From Imhoffiella fuscus (GTDB lineage Bacteria > Pseudomonadota > Gammaproteobacteria > Chromatiales > Chromatiaceae), in assembly GCF_042682685.1 (NCBI RefSeq), contig NZ_JBHUHX010000015.1, forward strand, positions 180,261 to 244,260: 64,000 bases of DNA, read 5' to 3'. The position numbers and the translations under genes were made by a program. Under the pieces are notes generated by a model, which saw only the letters and a list, made by a program, of their open reading frames with translations, was not told the DNA's origin and ran no database searches. Positions 1 through 8,685 of the stretch are shown here, one piece after another. Position 1 is the stretch's first letter; every line of letters begins with the position of its first letter.

Positions 1-849
1 GCGCGCGCAACGCTCTTGCTGGGCTATTTTCCCAACCTGATCGAGCACACCCAGATTTGCGCCGCCGCGCTGCGTCAGCGGGTCGGTCGGATCGTCTTCC
101 GCCGCGCCTCTTTCGAGCACGGCCCCTTTCTGTCGTCGCGCGACCACGGCCGGCTCGCCGATTACGAGGGATTGGGTTTGGAAGTCTTCTGGTGCAACGA
201 GACACGCGGACAGGTGGTACGCCATGTCTTCCGTGGCATGCGCGGCTATTTCACCACCCCGGACAAGGTGGACCGTTTCGGCGCCAGTCTCATCTTCGCC
301 ATCTATGGTTCCACCAAGCCGCTCAGCGAACGCTCGGCGCACCAAACCGAGCGCCTGCTGAAAAATCTGTGCGGGCTCTTCGGCAGCGACATCGGTATCC
401 TGACGGGCGGCGGTCCTGGCGCCATGCAACAGGTGACGGACATCGCCCAAGGCATGGGGCTCATGGCCGGATCCAGTTTCATCGAGACCATCGACCAGGA
501 GCTCAACCAAACCGCCGAGTTCTATCAGACCTTCCAGGCACGCAGCCGGCAGGCCCGTCAGCGCTGGTTCGAGATCGCCAGCTTCCATCTGTTCCTGATC
601 GGCGGCGTCGGCACCCTGGAAGAAGTCGGGCTCACCCTGACCGACATGAAGCTCGGGGTGATCGAACGCAGCCCGATCGTCTTCTTCGACGGCTCGGGAA
701 ACGGATTCTATTGGGAAGGGCTGCGCGAGCAGCTCGCCGAGATGGCCAGACAAGGCCGGGTACCGGCATGGCTGATCGATCAGGTCCTCATGACCACGGA
801 CCCCGACGCCGTTCCGAATTTCTACAAGCAGAAGTTGCGCCTGGGATGA
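1..849 (+). CDS. LOG-family Rossmann-fold protein (5' end cut off by window)
   Basis: The reading frame is open from the first base of the window, so the true start lies upstream and the gene is 5'-partial. About 280 residues are visible. It carries the two nucleotide-binding signatures of the LOG / lysine-decarboxylase-like superfamily: GGGPGAMQQ near visible residue 137 and GGVGTLEEVG near residue 200. LOG proteins hydrolyse nucleoside 5'-monophosphates, and many act on cytokinin riboside monophosphates. The usual PGGxGT motif reads IGGVGT here. The extra N-terminal region of roughly 90 residues is longer than in compact LOGs and resembles a larger, poorly characterised bacterial subgroup. 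Substrate cannot be inferred. The gap to zapD (850-1060) holds no convincing gene. Confidence 0.75.
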   Translation, partial: ARATLLLGYFPNLIEHTQICAAALRQRVGRIVFRRASFEHGPFLSSRDHGRLADYEGLGLEVFWCNETRGQVVRHVFRGMRGYFTTPDKVDRFGASLIFAIYGSTKPLSERSAHQTERLLKNLCGLFGSDIGILTGGGPGAMQQVTDIAQGMGLMAGSSFIETIDQELNQTAEFYQTFQARSRQARQRWFEIASFHLFLIGGVGTLEEVGLTLTDMKLGVIERSPIVFFDGSGNGFYWEGLREQLAEMARQGRVPAWLIDQVLMTTDPDAVPNFYKQKLRLG

Positions 850-1060
850 AAACAACCGGACTCAAGCGGTCAATCCATATTGGGAGCGAACCGAAAAGGG
901 ACAGAGCAAAAACACGCGCACGGGTGACATCCCAGATCGAAACCGGGACAATTCACCAAGACATCCAGCCTACGCGCTCCAGATTCCATCATTTAATCAC
1001 TTGATCGCCGTGCGGGATGCGTCCATGGGATGCTCATCTCGGCCGATTCGAGAGAAAGCC

Positions 1061-1828
1061 GTGTCCACACTGATCACTTACGAACATCCGCTCAACGAAC
1101 GTATCCGCACCTTCCTGCGGCTCGAACACCAGTTCGGGCAGCTCGATCATTTCATTCACCAGGAAGACCCCAAAGCGACCCGCGCCGCCATCGCCGCATT
1201 GCTGGAGATCGTCTCCATCACGGCGCGCGCGGACGTCAAGAACGATATCCTCAAGGAGCTCGACCGCCATTCGGGCACGCTCAACCGGATGAACAATCAA
1301 CGCGGCATCGACCCGCAGGCGCTCGAACAGGTATTGGCCGACATGCGCCGGGCAATTGAAGCCATCCAGAGCATTCCAGGCCCCATCGGACATACCGCGC
1401 GCGAAGACGAGTTCCTCAAGGGAATCGCGCAGCGCAGCAGCATCCCGGGCGCCACCTGTAGCTTCGACCTGCCGCATTTCCATCACTGGCTCACCCAGCC
1501 GAGCACGGTTCACCAGGAACGCTTCGACAGCTGGCTCCACGACCTGCGCCCAGCGATGGATGGTGTCCGATTGATTCTGATGCTGATCCGTTCGAGCGGT
1601 ACTTCTCGCCGCATTCTGGCCGAGGGCGGATTCTTCCAGGAGGCGCTCGACGCGCAGCTCCCCGCCCAAATCCTGCGCGTGGGGATCGATGCCGAGACGG
1701 GGATCTTCCCCGAGATCAGCGGACACAAGAATCGCTTCAGCATCCGCTTCATGAACGCCGAGCCACGCGGACGCGCCTCTCAGCACAACGAGGACGTGAA
1801 TTTTCGCCTGACCTACTGTGCCTTCTGA
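1061..1828 (+). CDS. zapD: Cell division protein ZapD (YacF)
   Basis: ZapD is a cytoplasmic FtsZ-binding protein that cross-links and bundles FtsZ filaments at midcell. The 255-residue product matches the family in length. It begins STLITYEHPLNERIRTFLRL after the initiator, a hallmark N-terminus, and ends in a beta-rich region with FRLTYCAF at the C-terminus. The GTG at 1061 is chosen because homology starts exactly there; an in-frame extension to 1001 would add about 20 residues with no family resemblance. It is followed 20 bp later by yacG, the usual zapD-yacG pairing of gammaproteobacteria, although coaE is not visible upstream. Confidence 0.93.
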   Translation: MSTLITYEHPLNERIRTFLRLEHQFGQLDHFIHQEDPKATRAAIAALLEIVSITARADVKNDILKELDRHSGTLNRMNNQRGIDPQALEQVLADMRRAIEAIQSIPGPIGHTAREDEFLKGIAQRSSIPGATCSFDLPHFHHWLTQPSTVHQERFDSWLHDLRPAMDGVRLILMLIRSSGTSRRILAEGGFFQEALDAQLPAQILRVGIDAETGIFPEISGHKNRFSIRFMNAEPRGRASQHNEDVNFRLTYCAF

Positions 1829-1848
1829 CCGAATCCAGCTCCCGATCC

Positions 1849-2049
1849 ATGACAACAATCGTGCCCTGCCCCAACTGCGAAGCCCCGGTGGAATGGAGCG
1901 ACAGGTCGCCCTGGCGCCCCTTCTGCAGCGAGCGCTGCCGCCTGATCGACCTCGGCGAATGGCTGAACGAGACGCATCGCATCGCGGATCCCACCGACGC
2001 TCCGAGCGAAGATCCGCCGCCCTCAGACGATCGATCGACCCCGCATTGA
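1849..2049 (+). CDS. yacG: DNA gyrase inhibitor / zinc-binding protein YacG
   Basis: This is a 66-residue zinc protein. In E. coli YacG binds GyrB and blocks DNA binding by gyrase. The four zinc-binding cysteines lie in CPNC (near residues 7-10) and FCSERC (near residues 26-31), followed by the family signature LIDLGEWLNE. The C-terminal tail is acidic and proline-rich, as is common. It lies directly after zapD and its last 27 bp overlap the 3' end of the convergent mutT-ThiE gene. Confidence 0.93.
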   Translation: MTTIVPCPNCEAPVEWSDRSPWRPFCSERCRLIDLGEWLNETHRIADPTDAPSEDPPPSDDRSTPH

Positions 2050-3015
2050 CCAGAGGCTGCGGATCGCCGCGACGCCTTGCGCGCCGTGGGCGATGGCCTC
2101 ATCGAGATGCTCCGGTCCGAGCCCGCCCAGGGCATAGACCGGCAAGGGCGCCGGATCGACCAGTTCGGCGAACGCCGACCAGCCGAGCGGCGTGGTCTCG
2201 GGATGCGTCAGCGTGGCGAGCACTGGCGACAGCAGCGCGTAATCGAGCCCGAGGCGTGCGGCATGCGCCAGTTGCCCTGCATCGTGACAGGAGGCGCCGA
2301 CCAGTTCTCCCGGACGTCCCGGCCGCCGGGTCGATCGCATCAGTCGCCCCGAGGTCAGGTGCAGACCATGACGCGGAAGGTCTTCGACCGCGTCTGGATC
2401 GCGGTTGAGCAGCAGACGGGCGCCATGCGGCTCGCACAGGGCGTGCGCGCGACGCGCCAGATCGACATAGCGATCGCGATCCAGATTCGGCGCCCGTAGC
2501 TGAACGAGCCGAATCCCCCGCGCGAGCGACTCCTCCAGACGATCCAGGAATACGTCCGGATCCAGCGGATCCGCACCCGTGATGAGAAGCAGCGGCGGCA
2601 GACGTAGCGCATTGATGATGGGACGGTCGGCCGCCGGAAACAGATCCGGATCCATCGCCTCGGGCGCAAGCCAGCGCAACGGCTGACCCTCGCGACCTTG
2701 CGGCACACCCTCATAGTCGTTGATACGCCGCACGTCGAGCAGGATGTAGCGATCACCGTAATCGTGATGCACCCGGATCAGCGGACGACTACCGAGGACC
2801 CGGATGCCTAGCTCCTCGTCCAACTCGCGCACCAATCCGGCCTCGGGCGACTCGCCCGGCTCCAGCTTGCCGCCCGGAAACTCCCACAGCCCGCCCTGAT
2901 GCACCCGATCCGGACGCCGGGCCACCAGGATGCGGCCATCGGCGTCGGCGATGGCTCCGGCCATCACATGGATGAGCCTCGACTCAACTGCGATACTCGG
3001 CGTTGATGCGGACAT
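2023..3015 (-). CDS. mutT: MutT Nudix hydrolase fused to a ThiE-like domain
   Basis: This is a two-domain protein of 330 residues. Residues 1-135 form a MutT-type Nudix hydrolase with a perfect Nudix box (G-x5-E-x7-REL-x-EE-x-GI, starting GGKLEPGES), expected to hydrolyse 8-oxo-dGTP and sanitise the nucleotide pool. Residues about 150-330 have the TIM-barrel pattern of ThiE/TenI but lack its catalytic residues: VQLRAP replaces VQLREK, NRD replaces NDR, and the TxTK loop is not conserved. It is therefore probably not a thiamine-phosphate synthase. The ATG at 3015 is inside the 3' end of argJ (32-bp overlap). A GTG at 2967 with GAGG nine bases upstream is an alternative, but it would remove the first beta-strand. 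MutT next to SecA follows the classical gene order. Confidence 0.88.
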   Translation of the reverse strand: MSASTPSIAVESRLIHVMAGAIADADGRILVARRPDRVHQGGLWEFPGGKLEPGESPEAGLVRELDEELGIRVLGSRPLIRVHHDYGDRYILLDVRRINDYEGVPQGREGQPLRWLAPEAMDPDLFPAADRPIINALRLPPLLLITGADPLDPDVFLDRLEESLARGIRLVQLRAPNLDRDRYVDLARRAHALCEPHGARLLLNRDPDAVEDLPRHGLHLTSGRLMRSTRRPGRPGELVGASCHDAGQLAHAARLGLDYALLSPVLATLTHPETTPLGWSAFAELVDPAPLPVYALGGLGPEHLDEAIAHGAQGVAAIRSLWSMRGRSIV

Positions 3016-4195
3016 AGTCGTAGGAGAAGTCGCAGGTCAACACCTGGGCGTCCAGGTCGCCACGTCCGAGCGAGACTCGAATCTCGATCTCGGATTCAGC
3101 CATGACGGCGGCTCCAGCTTCCTCGGTATAGCCGGCCGCACGCCCCCCGTCCTCGACGATCAGGACAGCGCCGAGATGGATGCGGATTCGCTCGATGTCC
3201 AGATCGGGAACGCCTGCGCGACCCACGGCCGCGAGGATACGCCCCCAGTTCGGGTCGGAGGCGAAGAGCGCGGTCTTGACCAGCGGCGAATGGGCAATGG
3301 TATAGGCCACCTGACGCGCCTCGTCCCGGTCGCGCGCCTCCTCGACCAGAACCCGCACCAGCTTGGTCGCACCCTCGCCGTCGCGGACGAGCTCGGTTGC
3401 CAAATCGACGCAGACCGTCTCGACCGCCGCCTGCAGCGCCGCGAAGTCCGCCCCGCTCGTCTCAGCGATCGCCGTATTCCCGAGGGCTCCAGTGGCAGCA
3501 AGGACGCAGGCGTCGTTGGTCGAGGTATCGCCATCGATGCTGATGGCATTGAAGGAACGATCGGCTGCGGCTTGCAGACAGGCCTGCAGCACCTCGGGTT
3601 CGACGGCGGCATCGGTCGCCAGAAAGGCGAGCATGGTCGCCATATTCGGGCAGATCATGCCCGCCCCCTTGGCCATTCCGGTGACCGTCGCCGTGCGTCC
3701 GTTCAGCTCGAACCGAACCGAGCGGAGCTTGGGTCGGGTATCGGTCGTCATGATGGCGCGGGCCGCGCGGGGCCAGGCGTCGGCATCGAGCGACTCCAGC
3801 AGGGCAGGCAGGGCCGAGGCGATGCGATCCACCGGCAGATGCTCGCCAATGACGCCGGTCGAGAACGGCAGAACCTGCTCGGCCTGACAGCCGGCCAGAT
3901 CGGCCAACGTCTTGCAGGAAGCCCGAGCATCGGCGAGACCCCGCCGACCGGTCCCGGCGTTGGCATTGCCCGCGTTGATCAGCAAATAGCCGGGCATCGC
4001 GGTCTGCAAATGCTGGCGCGCCAGGGTCACGGGCGCGGCGCAAAAGGCGTTGCGGGTAAAGACGGCCGCGCAGTTGGTGCCCCGATCGAACGCCAGCACC
4101 ACCAGATCGTCCCGTCCTTGATAGCGAATACCTGCCGGCCCGGCGGCGAGACGAACGCCAGCGACGGGCTCGAAGACCAGATCCGAGTCACTCAT
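2984..4195 (-). CDS. argJ: Bifunctional glutamate N-acetyltransferase / amino-acid acetyltransferase ArgJ
   Basis: ArgJ transfers the acetyl group from N-acetylornithine to glutamate, regenerating N-acetylglutamate in the cyclic arginine pathway. The family is an autoproteolysing Ntn hydrolase, and the self-cleavage site is seen in NMATMLAFLATD, where Thr near residue 187 becomes the beta-subunit nucleophile. The SDPNWGRILAAVGR segment is also typical. The ATG at 4195 gives 403 residues and is preferred over an in-frame GTG at 4204. The gene begins 12 bp after the secA stop, so it is probably co-transcribed with secA. A second arginine gene, argG, is at 60792. Confidence 0.93.
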   Translation of the reverse strand: MSDSDLVFEPVAGVRLAAGPAGIRYQGRDDLVVLAFDRGTNCAAVFTRNAFCAAPVTLARQHLQTAMPGYLLINAGNANAGTGRRGLADARASCKTLADLAGCQAEQVLPFSTGVIGEHLPVDRIASALPALLESLDADAWPRAARAIMTTDTRPKLRSVRFELNGRTATVTGMAKGAGMICPNMATMLAFLATDAAVEPEVLQACLQAAADRSFNAISIDGDTSTNDACVLAATGALGNTAIAETSGADFAALQAAVETVCVDLATELVRDGEGATKLVRVLVEEARDRDEARQVAYTIAHSPLVKTALFASDPNWGRILAAVGRAGVPDLDIERIRIHLGAVLIVEDGGRAAGYTEEAGAAVMAESEIEIRVSLGRGDLDAQVLTCDFSYDYVRINAEYRS

Positions 4196-4207
4196 GAGGA
4201 TCACCGC

Positions 4208-7033
4208 CTAACCCAGCTTGCCGTGACACTGTTTGTACTTCTTGCCCGAGCCGCACGGACAAGGCTCGTTGCGCCCGACCTTTCGACCGTCGCGAATGAA
4301 GGGCTGATGGGCATCGCTCCCCTCTTCGCCAGAGCCGGCCTGCTCGTCAGGGCCGGACTCGCTCGAACCGAAGCCCTTGAATGCCTCGTGCTTGAACTCG
4401 AAGGCGCTCTGAGACGCCCCGGAATCGCGGGCGACGAGCTCGGGGGCCTCCTGCACCTGGACCTCCAGCTTCGCCAACGTCGTGACCACGTCCTGCTTGA
4501 TGCTGTCGAGCATGGCCGAGAACATCTCGAAGGCCTCGCGCTTGTATTCCTGCTTGGGGTTCTTCTGCGCATAGCCGCGCAGATGAATGCCTTGGCGCAG
4601 ATAGTCCATCGCAGCCAAGTGATCCTTCCACTGGGTGTCCAGGGTCTGGAGCATCACCGCCTTCTCGATCTGACGCAGATTTTGGACGCCGACCATGGAC
4701 TCCTTGGACTGATAGCGCTCGGCCAGCAGGTCGTGGATACGTTGGCGCAGCGTCTCCTCGTGCAGGTCGTGATCCTCGTCCAGCCAGCGCCGCAGCGGCC
4801 AATCGCCACCGAAATGCTGCGCCAGTGCCTCGCTGAGACCCGGCAGGTCCCACTGCTCCTCCAGGCTCTCGGGCGGGATGTAGCTATCGATCAGGCTCTT
4901 GAGCGTATCTTCGCGCATGGCCGTGACGGTCTCGGAGATATCCGTCACGTCCATCAGGTCGCGACGCTGGCGATAGATGACCTTGCGCTGATCGTTGGCG
5001 ACGTCGTCGTATTCGAGCAGCTGTTTGCGGATGTCGAAGTTGCGTCCCTCGACCTTGCGCTGGGCGTTCTCGATGGCCTTTGTCACCCAGGGATGCTCGA
5101 TCGCCTCACCCTTCTGCATGCCGAGACGCTGCATCATCCGGCCGATACGGTCGGAGGCGAAGATGCGCATCAGGTTGTCTTCGAGCGAGAGATAGAAGCG
5201 CGAGGAACCCGCATCGCCCTGACGCCCGGAGCGTCCGCGCAGCTGATTGTCGATACGCCGCGATTCGTGGCGCTCGGTGCCGACGACATGGAGACCGCCG
5301 GCCTTGAGGACGGTTTCGTGACGTTCCTTCCAAACGGCACGGATGGCGTCGCGGTCAACGTCCGGTCCGGCCTCTTCCAATTCGGCATCCAGGTTGCCGC
5401 CAAGCACGATGTCGGTTCCGCGGCCGGCCATGTTCGTGGCGATGGTCACGGCACCCGGGCGCCCAGCCTGGGCGATGATGCCGGCCTCACGCTCGTGCTG
5501 CTTGGCGTTCAGCACCTCGTGATCGATGCCTTCCTTCTTCAGCAGACCCGAGACCAGCTCGGAGGTATCGATCGAGGCCGTACCCACCAAGACCGGCTGA
5601 CCGCGTTTCACGCAGTCCCGAATGTCGGCGATGATGGCGTCGTACTTTTCTTGCTGGGTGAGATAGACCAGATCGCCGCGATCGTCTCGAACCATCGGCT
5701 TGTTGGTGGGGATGACAACCACCTCCAGGCCGTAGATCTGCTGGAACTCGTAGGCCTCGGTATCCGCCGTTCCGGTCATGCCCGAGAGCTTGGGGTAGAG
5801 CCGGAAGAGGTTTTGGAAGGTGATGGAGGCCATGGTCTGGTTTTCAGACTGGATGGACACACCCTCCTTGGCCTCGACCGCCTGATGCAGGCCCTCCGAC
5901 CAGCGCCGTCCAGGCATGGTCCGCCCGGTAAACTCGTCGACGATGACGACCTGACCGTCGCGCACGATGTATTCGACGTTCTTATGGAACAGCGCATGGG
6001 CGCGCAACGCCGCATACACATGATGCATGAGCGCGATGTTGCCTGGATCGTAGAGGCTCGCACCCTCCTCCAGCAGACCGATCTCGACCAGCATCCGCTC
6101 GACATTTTCATGACCCTCCTCGCTCAAGAAGGCCTGACGGGTCTTCTCGTCGACCGAGTAGTCGCCGGGACCAAAGTCGGGCTGCCCCTCTTCGTTGGTG
6201 ATGGGCGCCTGGCGCGTGAGCCGAGGGATGAGGACATCGATCTGCTTGTAGAGATCCGTGTTGCCCTCGGACGGACCCGAGATGATGAGCGGGGTCCGGG
6301 CCTCGTCGATCAGGATGGAGTCGACCTCATCGACGATCGCGTAGAAGGGATCGCGCTGTACCCGCTGCTCCGGCGTGAAGGCCATATTGTCGCGCAGGTA
6401 GTCGAAACCGTATTCGTTGTTGGTGCCGTAGGTGATGTCGGCGGCATAGGTTTCGCGCCGGGTCGCCGGGCGTAGATGACGGTAGCCCTGAGCGGCGTCG
6501 GCCTCGTAGTCCGGATCGAAGACGTAGGAGGCCATATCCGGCCCCTGACCGCCCGAGGAATTGATGACGCCGACCGAGAGCCCCAGGGCGTGATAGAGGC
6601 GTCCCATCCAGGCCGCGTCGCGACGCGCCAGATAGTCGTTGACCGTCACCACATGCACGCCCTTTCCGGGCAGCGCGTTGAGATAGGCGGAGAGCGTCGC
6701 GACCAGGGTCTTACCCTCGCCGGTGCGCATCTCGGCGATCTTGCCGCTATTGAGCACCATGCCGCCGACCATCTGGACGTCGAAATGGCGCATCCCCAGG
6801 ACGCGCTTGCCGGCCTCGCGAACCACGGCGAAGGCCTCGGGAAGAAGCGCGTCGAGCGCGGTACCGGCGTCCAGACGTTGACGGAATTCGTTCGTCTTCG
6901 CCGCGAGCGCCTGATCCGACAGTGACGCCATCGTCGGCTCGAGCGCGTTGATCTGCGCCACTGTCTTCATCAGCGACTTGACGAGCCGCTCGTTACGGCT
7001 ACCAAAGATCTTTTGGAACAGATGAGTAACCAT
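4208..7033 (-). CDS. secA: Preprotein translocase ATPase SecA
   Basis: SecA is the peripheral motor ATPase of the Sec pathway and drives secretory proteins through SecYEG. The 941-residue product has normal length. Visible features are the N-terminal Walker A region MRTGEGKTLVATL, the DEAD-like DEVDSILIDEARTP, TNMAGRGTDIVLGG of the second nucleotide-binding fold, and a C-terminal zinc/SecB-binding tail with CPCGSGKKYKQCHG. It lies downstream of the M23 peptidase gene (101-bp gap) and is followed at once by argJ. In enterobacteria SecM sits before secA; here that position is taken by the M23 gene. Confidence 0.98.
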   Translation of the reverse strand: MVTHLFQKIFGSRNERLVKSLMKTVAQINALEPTMASLSDQALAAKTNEFRQRLDAGTALDALLPEAFAVVREAGKRVLGMRHFDVQMVGGMVLNSGKIAEMRTGEGKTLVATLSAYLNALPGKGVHVVTVNDYLARRDAAWMGRLYHALGLSVGVINSSGGQGPDMASYVFDPDYEADAAQGYRHLRPATRRETYAADITYGTNNEYGFDYLRDNMAFTPEQRVQRDPFYAIVDEVDSILIDEARTPLIISGPSEGNTDLYKQIDVLIPRLTRQAPITNEEGQPDFGPGDYSVDEKTRQAFLSEEGHENVERMLVEIGLLEEGASLYDPGNIALMHHVYAALRAHALFHKNVEYIVRDGQVVIVDEFTGRTMPGRRWSEGLHQAVEAKEGVSIQSENQTMASITFQNLFRLYPKLSGMTGTADTEAYEFQQIYGLEVVVIPTNKPMVRDDRGDLVYLTQQEKYDAIIADIRDCVKRGQPVLVGTASIDTSELVSGLLKKEGIDHEVLNAKQHEREAGIIAQAGRPGAVTIATNMAGRGTDIVLGGNLDAELEEAGPDVDRDAIRAVWKERHETVLKAGGLHVVGTERHESRRIDNQLRGRSGRQGDAGSSRFYLSLEDNLMRIFASDRIGRMMQRLGMQKGEAIEHPWVTKAIENAQRKVEGRNFDIRKQLLEYDDVANDQRKVIYRQRRDLMDVTDISETVTAMREDTLKSLIDSYIPPESLEEQWDLPGLSEALAQHFGGDWPLRRWLDEDHDLHEETLRQRIHDLLAERYQSKESMVGVQNLRQIEKAVMLQTLDTQWKDHLAAMDYLRQGIHLRGYAQKNPKQEYKREAFEMFSAMLDSIKQDVVTTLAKLEVQVQEAPELVARDSGASQSAFEFKHEAFKGFGSSESGPDEQAGSGEEGSDAHQPFIRDGRKVGRNEPCPCGSGKKYKQCHGKLG

Positions 7034-7134
7034 CGGATGAGCTAGGACCTGTCGAAGAAATCGGCGGATGATACCGGATTTCGAGGACCGGCGTTGCGGG
7101 GCATCCCGCGCCAGCGCCTCTCCGGGATAGGGGG

Positions 7135-8100
7135 TCAGCCAGACTGATCGGCCGTGTTCTCGGCCACCAAACGGCGCGGCCCGGCCTTCAGATAGGGCAT
7201 GGGATCGACGTTCTTACCATCCTTCAAGACCTCGAAGTGGACATGGGGGCCGGTGGCCGCCCCCGATGAGCCCACGGAGGCAATCTTCTCGCCTTGATGG
7301 ACCAGTTGTCCCTTTTTGACGAGGTTCCGGGAGTTGTGGGCGTATCGCGTCACCATGCCATCCAGATGACGGATTTCGATCATGCGACCATAGCCTCCCT
7401 TGCGTCCGCTGAAGGTCACGATGCCGTCGGCGACGGCCACGATCGAGGTTCCCCGAGGACTCGCGAGATCGATTCCCTCATGGAAGATACGGGTCTTGCG
7501 GATCGGGTGGATACGAAAACCATAGCGCGAGCTAATGTAGCCGGAATGCACCGGCCATCCAGCAGGAAAGGCCTTCGCCGAAAGTTTTTTGTCGAGGATG
7601 ACGCCCTCAAGGACCTCGAGCTTGCGCTGGCGGTCCTGGACGAGATCGACTATGCCGCCGAGCTCGGTCGCCAGCTCCTTGATGGTGTAGTCGCGGACCG
7701 GCCCCGTCTCGGCGCCACCGCGAGGCGGCGAACTTTCGAAATCGAATTCATCGGGATCGAGACCCGACATCTGCACCAGACGCTCGCCGAGCGCATTGAG
7801 TCTCATAACCTCCGCCTGCATCTCTCCGAGACGGGCGGCCATCAGGTCCACTTCATCGGTCCCATGTGGCGCGGGTTGCGGCGAGGCAGAGCCCCCCCTC
7901 CCGCTGGGTGAGCTTGAAGCCCCGGAAGCTGCGGGGAGAAGGGCGAATTCAGGGAGCGAGGTACTAGCGAATACGAGAGGACCGGAGTATTTTCCAAGCC
8001 AGAAACCGAGACCGGCTCCGGCCATGGTGAAGGACAGAACGGCCAAGAGCGTGACAACAGCCTGCCCGCGAACGGCTTTTCTTCGATCGAGGTGCAACAT
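7135..8100 (-). CDS. M23-family metallopeptidase, membrane-anchored, with coiled coil
   Basis: This is a predicted LytM/M23 zinc endopeptidase acting on peptidoglycan cross-links in the periplasm, or an amidase activator if catalytically inert. The 321-residue protein has an N-terminal membrane anchor at about residues 13-34, a Ser/Pro/Gly-rich linker, a helical region (about 80-165), and a C-terminal M23 domain. Zinc-site motifs are intact: HEGIDLASPRG and GPHVHFEV, so catalysis is plausible. The ATG at 8100 is preceded by AGAGAAAA; upstream in-frame codons lack a signal sequence. Its place between lpxC/dciA and secA matches non-enteric gammaproteobacteria, where it fills the position of secM. 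Confidence 0.9.
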   Translation of the reverse strand: MLHLDRRKAVRGQAVVTLLAVLSFTMAGAGLGFWLGKYSGPLVFASTSLPEFALLPAASGASSSPSGRGGSASPQPAPHGTDEVDLMAARLGEMQAEVMRLNALGERLVQMSGLDPDEFDFESSPPRGGAETGPVRDYTIKELATELGGIVDLVQDRQRKLEVLEGVILDKKLSAKAFPAGWPVHSGYISSRYGFRIHPIRKTRIFHEGIDLASPRGTSIVAVADGIVTFSGRKGGYGRMIEIRHLDGMVTRYAHNSRNLVKKGQLVHQGEKIASVGSSGAATGPHVHFEVLKDGKNVDPMPYLKAGPRRLVAENTADQSG

Positions 8101-8220
8101 CGTTTTTCTCTGCGGTTGACGTGGTCGAGCAGGCCCGTGCGGTAACGCAGACGAGAGGAGCTGGCAAGGCCGAAAGAGGTCGGATCCGGCTCGTGATGAG
8201 CGGCCAATGGGAGTGAAAAA

Positions 8221-8685
8221 ATGCCTGCTGCCAGACTCGCGCACGTTCAGGACCTGCTGAACCAACATGCGACGATCCGCGCGCTAGTCGCCCAGCGCCG
8301 ACGCGAGATCGAATTGCTGGATGCGGTACGGGCGCAACTGCCCACTCCGCTTCGAGAACACTGCCTGGATGTGAGCATCGCCGAAGACTGCATGACGCTC
8401 TTCCTCGACGCCCCGGTTTGGGCAACCCGGATCCGATTCCTGGCCGACGACATCATCGCATCCCTGAATCTCACACGAATCACGCGGATTCGGACGCAGA
8501 TCCGCGTCGACCAACCCAAGAAACCGGCAGCCGAAAAAAAGACCGGACAGGCCCGGGGACTGACGGCCGACGCTGCACGACATCTGCTCGACGCAGCGGG
8601 GGACATGGAGGACCCGACCCTGCGAGAAACCTTCAGGCGGTTCGCGTTGCGGCATATCGAGCACACCGCAACGGACGAAGTTTAA
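8221..8685 (+). CDS. dciA: DciA-like helicase loader (DUF721)
   Basis: This 154-residue protein has the DUF721 pattern: an N-terminal helix-rich region and a core including LTLFLDAP-like CMTLFLDAPVWATRIRFLAD near residues 57-76. DciA is the ancestral bacterial loader of the replicative helicase DnaB, used by species without DnaC. It is oriented against the dcw genes. Its TAA stop (8683-8685) overlaps the lpxC TAA stop (8682-8684) tail to tail. The lpxC-DUF721-M23-secA arrangement is conserved in non-enteric gammaproteobacteria, which supports the call. The C-terminal 50 residues are basic then acidic, with low conservation. Confidence 0.85.
   Translation: MPAARLAHVQDLLNQHATIRALVAQRRREIELLDAVRAQLPTPLREHCLDVSIAEDCMTLFLDAPVWATRIRFLADDIIASLNLTRITRIRTQIRVDQPKKPAAEKKTGQARGLTADAARHLLDAAGDMEDPTLRETFRRFALRHIEHTATDEV

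Noticed and set aside
2023..2560. Annotation of the C-terminal half of the MutT fusion as thiamine-phosphate synthase
   Set aside because: Key substrate-binding and catalytic residues of ThiE are absent, and no other thiamine genes lie nearby.
2930..6475. Very long open frame on the plus strand opposite secA and argJ
   Set aside because: It is antisense to two clearly conserved genes, has no family motifs, and is of the kind produced by high GC content. The same holds for long antisense frames at 14310-16919, 23944-26271 and 43005-44540.
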